The position numbers and the translations under genes are program-made. A stretch of DNA of 38,299 nucleotides from an uncultured Pelagibacteraceae bacterium (GTDB lineage Bacteria > Pseudomonadota > Alphaproteobacteria > Pelagibacterales > Pelagibacteraceae). The notes beneath the pieces were generated by a model. It was not told the DNA's origin, ran no database searches, and saw nothing but the letters and a program-made list of their open reading frames with translations. The stretch lies in the NCBI GenBank assembly GCA_902622795.1, contig CACNRD010000009.1, positions 1-38,299 on the forward strand, read 5' to 3'. Of this stretch, positions 33,219-38,299 are shown piece by piece. Every line of letters begins with the position of its first letter. Within the stretch, counting starts at the first letter, position 1.

Positions 33219-33488
33219 ATGCTTCATATTAAATGCCCGCATTGTGGGATGCGATCACAAAATGAATTTTCTTATGGCGGGGATGCTAGTGTAAAAAGAC
33301 CAGAGCTTAATAAAGAAATCTCTGATGAAGAATGGGATAACTTTGTTTATAATCGAAAAAGTTTAAGAGGTAAGCACCTAGAATTGTGGCAGCACCTATT
33401 TGGATGTAGACAATGGATTAAGGTGGAAAGAGACACTGCTACTCATGAAATATTTAATACATATAAAGCTGATGAGGAAATTTCTTAA
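33219..33488 (+). CDS. soxD: Sarcosine oxidase delta subunit (SoxD / MgdB-like), zinc protein
   Basis: This 89-residue protein begins MLHIKCPHCGMRSQNEF. Cys6 and Cys9 with His59 and Cys63 (LWQHLFGCRQW) are the four zinc ligands, at the same positions I recall for characterised SoxD. The small subunit clamps the alpha subunit; it has no catalytic residues of its own. It lies without spacing between soxB and soxA (stop directly followed by ATG at both ends), as expected for fixed stoichiometry. Confidence 0.95.
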   Translation: MLHIKCPHCGMRSQNEFSYGGDASVKRPELNKEISDEEWDNFVYNRKSLRGKHLELWQHLFGCRQWIKVERDTATHEIFNTYKADEEIS

Positions 33489-36485
33489 ATGACTCAAAAA
33501 TTTAGATTAGAAAATGTTGGTCTAATTAATAGAGATAAAAAATTATCATTTAAATTTAATGGAAAAACATACTATGGTTACGAGGGAGATACTTTAGCAT
33601 CTGCTTTAATTGCTAATGGAGTACATTTAGTCGGTAGAAGCTTTAAATATCATAGACCAAGAGGGTTTTTTGGAGCTGGGGTAGATGAGCCCTATGCAAT
33701 CGTCCAGCTTTATAGAAATAATGAAACCGAGCCAAATATTAAAGCTACGGAGCAAGAGCTTTTTGAAGGACTAGAAGCTAAAAGTGTAAATTGTTGGCCA
33801 AGTGTAAATTTCGATATTGGTGCAATTAATAACTTTTTAAAAATTTTTCTACCAGCAGGATTTTATTATAAGACTTTCATGTGGCCTAAAAGTTTTTGGT
33901 ATCGAGTTTATGAACCATTTATTAGAAAAGCTGCAGGCTTAGGTGTTGCTTCTACAAAACATGATAAAGAGAGATATGAACATAAATATGAGTATTGTGA
34001 CTTATTAATTGCTGGTTCTGGTCCATCTGGTTTGGCAAGTGCTTATGCAGCTGCAAAAAATGGTGCAAGAGTAATTCTAGCTGAAGATAAACCGAGATTT
34101 GGAGGATCCCTGTTAACTAGCGATGTAAATATTGGAAATCAATCAGGTGAGGATTGGGCAAATGGCATTATTTCTGAACTAAAAGAAATGCCAAATGTTG
34201 TTGTTAAAAATAGATCTCAAGTTTTTGGGTACTATGATCACAATATGTTAGTGATGTCAGAAAAAGTTAGCGATCATCTGCCAAAAACAAAAAAACATCA
34301 TCCAAAACAAAGACTTTGGTATATTAGGGCAAAAGAGGTTTTAATTTCTTCAGGATCAATTGAAAGACCACTAGTATTTGGGAACAATGATACTCCTGGC
34401 GTAATGTTGTCTTCAGCAGCAAAAGAATATTTAAAAGTATACGGTGTTTTAGTTGGTAAAAATCCATTAGTTTTTACAAATAACGACAGCGGATATGAGA
34501 CAGCTATTGAATTTAAAAAAAATGGAATTAATCCAATTATTTTAGACTCTAGAATTAATCCACAATCAGAAATAATCGATGAAGCGATAAATCTTGGTAT
34601 TAAAATAAAATTTTCATATGTTGTTGTTGCCGCACAGGGATATAAAAAAGTAAGCTCAGCAGATATCGCAAAAATTTCAAATGATAAAAAGCAACTTGGT
34701 GAAATTGAAAATATTAAGTGTGATTGTATTTGTGTTTCAGGTTTCTGGACACCAACTATTCATTTAGCTTCACAATCAGGCAATAAAACTAAATTTAAGG
34801 AAGAAATTGATGCTTTTGTGCCTGGGACATCTAAACAAAATGAAACAACTTTAGGTGCTGCTAATGGGATTTTTACACTTGGAGAAACTTTAAAAAGTTC
34901 ATTCACAGCTGGACAAGATTTGTCGAAAAAGATTACAAACAAAGATAATAAAATTTCGTTTCCTAATGTTGTTGAGAAAATATCTTCTCAACATGACAAG
35001 TTTTGGTGTGTGCCTTTGCCTAAAGGAAAAAATTATAAGAGATTTTTAGATTTTCAAAATGATGTTGCTGTTTCAGACATCGAAATAGCTTTAAAAGAGG
35101 GATATCGATCTATAGAGCATGTTAAAAGATACACAACTCTTGGAATGGCGACTGACCAAGGCAAAACAAGTAATTTGAATGGACTACAATTAGTTTCTGA
35201 TATTGAAAATAAAGTAGTACCTGCAGTAGGTCATACTACTTTCAGACCTCCATATACCCCAATATCTATCGGAGCAATTGTAGGTAGAGAAGTTGGAAAG
35301 CATTCCAAACCTACTCGTAAGTCTCCTATGCATTCATGGCATGAAAAAAATAATGCTGTATTTGTTGATGCTGGAGTTTGGTTAAGACCAAGATATTATA
35401 AACAAGGAAACGAAAATCTTTTTGAAGCATCAAAGCGAGAAGCTAAAAATGTTAGAACGAATGTTGGTGTTTGTGATGTTACCACTTTAGGAAAAATTGA
35501 TATCAAAGGTCCTGATGCAGCAGAACTGCTTAATAGAGTTTACACAAATGCTTGGTTAAAGTTACCAGTTGGTAAAGCAAGATATGGAGTGATGCTTAGA
35601 GAAGATGGGATAGTTATGGATGATGGAACAACAACAAGAATCTCTGAAAATCACTATCATATGACAACCACTACAGCCCAAGCAGCAAATGTACTTTCTC
35701 ATCTAGAATATTATCTGCAGCTTGTTTGGCCTGAATTGAATGTGAATGTAGTTTCCACAACAGAACAATGGGCTGGTGCAGCAATAGCTGGACCAAAATC
35801 TAGAAAATTATTAGAAAAATTATTTCCTAATAATGATGTTTCAAACGAGGGACTGCCTTTTATGGGGTACATGGAGTCTGAATTGTTTGGAGTTAAAGCT
35901 AGAATTTTTAGAATCTCATTTTCAGGTGAATTAGCTTACGAGGTAAATGTAGAATCTGACAATGGACAATTTATGTGGGAAAAAATTATTGAACTAGGTA
36001 AAGAGTTTCAAGTTCAGCCTTATGGAACAGAGGCGTTATCAACTCTGAGAATTGAAATGGGACATGTGGCAGGATCAGAACTTGATGGAAGAACAATTTC
36101 TTATGACACTTCACTAGAGGGATTAATCAGCAAAAAGAAAGATTTTATTGGTAAAAGGTCATTAAATAGAGAAGCTTTTACCTCAAGTGACAGACAAAAG
36201 ATTGTCGGAGTAGTCCCTCTAGACAAAAAAACAAGCATACCAGAAGGTTCTCATTTAGTGAAAGACGCTCAGGCTCCTTTACCAAACAAAAAATTAGGAC
36301 ACATATCTGCCTCATGCTGGAGTGTAGAGTATGATAATCCTTTTTCTCTTGCGATTTTAAAGGATGGAAAAAATATGATTGGAGAAAAATTATTTGTTAT
36401 GTCTCCATTGAAAAACAAAGTAATTCCAGTTGAAATAGTTTCATCACATTATGTGGATCCAAAAGGAGAAAGAGTTAGATCATGA
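33489..36485 (+). CDS. soxA: Sarcosine oxidase alpha subunit (SoxA / MgdC-like)
   Basis: This 998-residue protein has the usual three parts. An N-terminal ferredoxin-like fold (residues 10-75, with [12 protein letters not shown] and [13 protein letters not shown]) lacks the cluster cysteines, as in the family. A dinucleotide-binding domain follows with [17 protein letters not shown] (172-188) and a second NAD-contact region. A C-terminal GcvT-like tetrahydrofolate domain starts near residue 610, with [46 protein letters not shown] and [14 protein letters not shown]. The C-terminal domain takes the methyl group as 5,10-methylene-THF. It overlaps soxG by 4 bases (ATGA). N-methylglutamate dehydrogenase remains possible, as for soxB. 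Confidence 0.95.
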   Translation: MTQKFRLENVGLINRDKKLSFKFNGKTYYGYEGDTLASALIANGVHLVGRSFKYHRPRGFFGAGVDEPYAIVQLYRNNETEPNIKATEQELFEGLEAKSVNCWPSVNFDIGAINNFLKIFLPAGFYYKTFMWPKSFWYRVYEPFIRKAAGLGVASTKHDKERYEHKYEYCDLLIAGSGPSGLASAYAAAKNGARVILAEDKPRFGGSLLTSDVNIGNQSGEDWANGIISELKEMPNVVVKNRSQVFGYYDHNMLVMSEKVSDHLPKTKKHHPKQRLWYIRAKEVLISSGSIERPLVFGNNDTPGVMLSSAAKEYLKVYGVLVGKNPLVFTNNDSGYETAIEFKKNGINPIILDSRINPQSEIIDEAINLGIKIKFSYVVVAAQGYKKVSSADIAKISNDKKQLGEIENIKCDCICVSGFWTPTIHLASQSGNKTKFKEEIDAFVPGTSKQNETTLGAANGIFTLGETLKSSFTAGQDLSKKITNKDNKISFPNVVEKISSQHDKFWCVPLPKGKNYKRFLDFQNDVAVSDIEIALKEGYRSIEHVKRYTTLGMATDQGKTSNLNGLQLVSDIENKVVPAVGHTTFRPPYTPISIGAIVGREVGKHSKPTRKSPMHSWHEKNNAVFVDAGVWLRPRYYKQGNENLFEASKREAKNVRTNVGVCDVTTLGKIDIKGPDAAELLNRVYTNAWLKLPVGKARYGVMLREDGIVMDDGTTTRISENHYHMTTTTAQAANVLSHLEYYLQLVWPELNVNVVSTTEQWAGAAIAGPKSRKLLEKLFPNNDVSNEGLPFMGYMESELFGVKARIFRISFSGELAYEVNVESDNGQFMWEKIIELGKEFQVQPYGTEALSTLRIEMGHVAGSELDGRTISYDTSLEGLISKKKDFIGKRSLNREAFTSSDRQKIVGVVPLDKKTSIPEGSHLVKDAQAPLPNKKLGHISASCWSVEYDNPFSLAILKDGKNMIGEKLFVMSPLKNKVIPVEIVSSHYVDPKGERVRS

Positions 36486-37069
36486 GTAGAATATCAGCTT
36501 TAGAAAATACCCATCAAAAAGGACAATTTGGTGATTGTGAAGGAAAAAATGAAAAAAATTTAATTAAAATTTCAGAAATAAAAAACTTATATATTACTCA
36601 GATTGTTCAACATAAAAATTCGAATGCTGTATGCGAAGAAATTAAAATAGATAATTTAAATCTAATTTCAAAACCATTATCGGTAGAAAATAATGAAAAT
36701 ACTCGAATTCTTTGGAATGGACCAAGAAATTGGCTGGTTATTACAACCCAAAAAGAAGTTTTTTTTGAAATTGATAAAAAATTTGAAGAGGGTGATTTTG
36801 CAGTCACAGATATTTCTCATTCAAAATCAATTATTGAGCTAGAAGGAGATAATGCTAAAGAAGTTTTAAAAAAAGGATGCCCTTTTAACTTTAATGAATT
36901 AAATAAAAATAATTGTCTGAATTCTACATTTAACGGAATGTCTATAATTGTTGACATGATAAATGACGAACCAGATACATTTAGAATTTTTGCTCTAAGA
37001 AGTTTTGGAGAGTCACTATATGATTCAATAACAGACTCATCCTTAGAATTTGGCTATATAGGAAAATAA
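36482..37069 (+). CDS. soxG: Sarcosine oxidase gamma subunit (SoxG / MgdD-like)
   Basis: This 195-residue protein is the last gene of the soxBDAG operon and overlaps soxA by 4 bases. It has the short GcvT-like fold of SoxG, with [13 protein letters not shown] (about 75-87), [20 protein letters not shown] and [10 protein letters not shown]; the last two motifs are those best conserved in the family. SoxG is a structural subunit bound to the others and lacks a cofactor. It is more Lys/Asn-rich and less conserved than the other subunits, as is common. The stop is 1 base from the convergent EamA gene, with no visible terminator. Confidence 0.88.
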   Translation: MSRISALENTHQKGQFGDCEGKNEKNLIKISEIKNLYITQIVQHKNSNAVCEEIKIDNLNLISKPLSVENNENTRILWNGPRNWLVITTQKEVFFEIDKKFEEGDFAVTDISHSKSIIELEGDNAKEVLKKGCPFNFNELNKNNCLNSTFNGMSIIVDMINDEPDTFRIFALRSFGESLYDSITDSSLEFGYIGK

Positions 37070-37070
37070 T

Positions 37071-37919
37071 TTAATCTCTTGTAGCTACATAAACACCAAT
37101 TGTTGCAATTAAAAAACCTAGAAGATCTAAATTACTTAGGCTTTCATTTAAAAAAATCCAAGCCATTAATGCAGAAGTAGGAGGAATTAAAAAAAAAATA
37201 GAAACTGTTTTACTTGCAGAATTTCTTTTAATTAAAAGCATTAAAATTGTAAAAGCTCCAAACGAAACTAAAAAAATCTGATGACTCATTGCAATTAAAA
37301 AAGTGGTTGAAAAATCTATGTAAGGTTCTGCAAAAAGAATAATTATCACAATATGAAAAACAACCCCCCCCAAAGCTTGATTCATATTACTGACTGGTAA
37401 AGGCAAGTTATTACTTAATTTTTTTTGCCACAAAGTAGAAAATGTAATTGCTAGTAAAGCGATTATAGTCGCGATTAATCCTGCTGTTGGTATTTTAGAG
37501 CCTAAATCAAAACCTAGTACAAGTCCTGCACCAGTAAATCCCAATAAAACACCCACCCATTGTTTTGTTGATACTTTCTCATTTAAAACTGGTCCACTTA
37601 ATGCATTTGTGAGAACTGGTTGAAGGGTTACAATTAAAGCCGCAATTGCTGTGGGCATGCCAATTGAAATTGAGTAAAAGACACCGCCAAGATAAAAACC
37701 ATGAAATAATACACCACTAAAGAAAGACTCAAAAAAGTTTCTTTTACTTACAAGAATTTTTTGTTTTGAATAAATAGAAAATAAAAAAAAGCCTAAAGCA
37801 ACTAAAGCAAATCTAAAAGCTAGGGCAGCAAATGGATCACTGTAGTCTATAATAGGCTTGGTTGTTATGAAAGCAGAGGACCATAGAAGTATAAATATGA
37901 AAGGGTATATTTTTAGCAT
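37071..37919 (-). CDS. EamA/DMT-family transporter
   Basis: This 282-residue polytopic protein has about ten hydrophobic segments and two EamA repeats, beginning at FIFILLWSSAFITTKPII (about 7-24) and GLIATIIALLAITFSTLWQK (about 148-167). Family marks include YSDPFAALAFRFA in the first repeat and GLVLGF near the repeat junction. DMT-family members export amino acids, metabolites or drugs; the substrate cannot be told from the sequence. Its location after soxG is convergent, so no shared operon. A short perfect inverted repeat lies just upstream of its start (37921-37935). Confidence 0.9.
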   Translation of the reverse strand: MLKIYPFIFILLWSSAFITTKPIIDYSDPFAALAFRFALVALGFFLFSIYSKQKILVSKRNFFESFFSGVLFHGFYLGGVFYSISIGMPTAIAALIVTLQPVLTNALSGPVLNEKVSTKQWVGVLLGFTGAGLVLGFDLGSKIPTAGLIATIIALLAITFSTLWQKKLSNNLPLPVSNMNQALGGVVFHIVIIILFAEPYIDFSTTFLIAMSHQIFLVSFGAFTILMLLIKRNSASKTVSIFFLIPPTSALMAWIFLNESLSNLDLLGFLIATIGVYVATRD

Positions 37920-37967
37920 CTTGTTTAATAAACAAATAAATTAAATAAAATCAAATAAATCAGTACC

Positions 37968-37973
37968 TATAAT
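37968..37973 (+). promoter_or_regulatory. -10 promoter candidate for the last gene
   Basis: A perfect TATAAT stands 49 bases before the ATG at 38023, in a 103-base AT-rich spacer. No good -35 hexamer is found 16-18 bases upstream, so the call is weak. Confidence 0.3.
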
Positions 37974-38022
37974 GAACAAATTAGATATAGAAACGAATTA
38001 GCAAATCACTTAATGTTTAACT

Positions 38023-38299
38023 ATGAAATTTAGATTGTTTAGAATTTTAACAGTTATAGTGTCTTTTTTCTTTTTGACGGGTTTTGTACCAATTGTTTCA
38101 TTTATTGGTCCAGGTGTGACAGCTCTTACCTCAGGCAACGTTTATAAAGCTAGTGTACAATTCATAATTAATCAAAGTATAGAAAAAGAGACTGGTAAAA
38201 ATTCTTTAACTTTAATTAAAGAAACGTTAGTCGAAGAAAAAGATAAAAAAACTAAAATTAACTCGTTTGATGAAGACCTAAGACAATTAGTGGAAACAA
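38023..38299 (+). CDS. Membrane-anchored or secreted protein, 3'-truncated by window edge
   Basis: An open frame of 92 codons runs off the window end. It begins MKFRLFRILTVIVSFFFLTG, a basic N-terminus with a hydrophobic stretch of about 25 residues (signal peptide or anchor), followed by a Gly/Pro/Thr segment (FIGPGVTALTSGN) and a charged, probably helical region (IEKETGKNSLTLIKETLVEE, about 53-72). It is divergent from the EamA gene. I do not recognise a family and the missing C-terminus prevents more. Confidence 0.75.
   Translation, partial: MKFRLFRILTVIVSFFFLTGFVPIVSFIGPGVTALTSGNVYKASVQFIINQSIEKETGKNSLTLIKETLVEEKDKKTKINSFDEDLRQLVET

Noticed and set aside
37921-37935. Perfect 6-base inverted repeat TTGTTT-AAT-AAACAA before the EamA gene
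   Set aside because: Too short and AT-rich to be distinguished from chance in this base composition; no T-run.
1-38299. tRNA, rRNA, insertion sequences, prophage genes
   Set aside because: No cloverleaf-like segments, transposase or integrase motifs, or terminal repeats were found; coding genes fill almost all of the window.

Overview
The window is very AT-rich and densely coded. Most gaps are under 130 bases, many genes overlap by 1-13 bases, and convergent genes abut without terminators. The gene content (Amt/glxBCD/GS nitrogen block, heterotetrameric sarcosine-oxidase operon, Tmm/Tdm-type methylated-amine genes) points to a streamlined marine alphaproteobacterium of the SAR11 / Candidatus Pelagibacter type. 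That assignment rests on family knowledge and gene order; no database was searched.

Layout. (1) 1-5289, + strand: the C-terminal half of aconitase, a YfgM-like membrane protein, a BamB-like outer-membrane assembly lipoprotein, a small cupin-like protein, the ZapE ATPase and a YjbQ/UPF0047 protein, nearly all overlapping or within a few bases. (2) 5295-20497, - strand: photolyase, a diaminopropionate ammonia-lyase-like PLP enzyme, a GlnT/GmaS-type ligase, two one-helix small proteins, an ammonium transporter, a conserved hypothetical, then glxD-glxC-glxB (glutamate-synthase-like FMN/Fe-S, GXGXG and class-II amidotransferase subunits), a second divergent glutamine-synthetase-family protein, a SoxB/dimethylglycine-dehydrogenase-like flavoprotein, a winged-helix (MarR-like) regulator and a DUF1989-GcvT fusion that I identify as trimethylamine N-oxide demethylase (Tdm). 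(3) 20610-26799, + strand: a TmoX/ProX-type binding protein followed by a strong terminator, a secreted MORN-repeat protein, a one-helix membrane protein, the ABC ATPase (TmoW), a double-module permease (TmoV) and a GpsA homologue. (4) 26803-28134, -: a flavin monooxygenase of trimethylamine monooxygenase (Tmm) type. (5) 28211-30156, +: an iron-type alcohol dehydrogenase coupled to a class-I amidotransferase. (6) 30148-31833, -: formate-tetrahydrofolate ligase. (7) 31962-37069, +: soxBDAG. (8) 37071-37919, -: an EamA/DMT exporter, then from 38023 the start of a truncated secreted or anchored protein.

How the genes may work together (inference): TMAO or a related quaternary/tertiary amine enters through TmoXWV. 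Tmm oxidises TMA to TMAO. Tdm splits TMAO into dimethylamine and formaldehyde, and its GcvT domain and Fhs handle the one-carbon unit on tetrahydrofolate. The GS-family ligase(s), GlxBCD (homologous to MgsABC) and SoxBDAG (homologous to MgdABCD) have the family composition of the N-methylglutamate pathway for methylamine, and could equally serve glutamine/glutamate cycling and sarcosine oxidation. Amt sits among them, so the region reads as one carbon/nitrogen salvage island for methylated amines. No gene recognisable as dimethylamine monooxygenase is present.

The most unusual points are the MORN and membrane proteins inserted inside the transporter operon behind a terminator, a local winged-helix regulator beside tdm with a near-perfect palindrome close by, a repeated element in the amt leader, and a second GS paralogue with an altered active-site motif.
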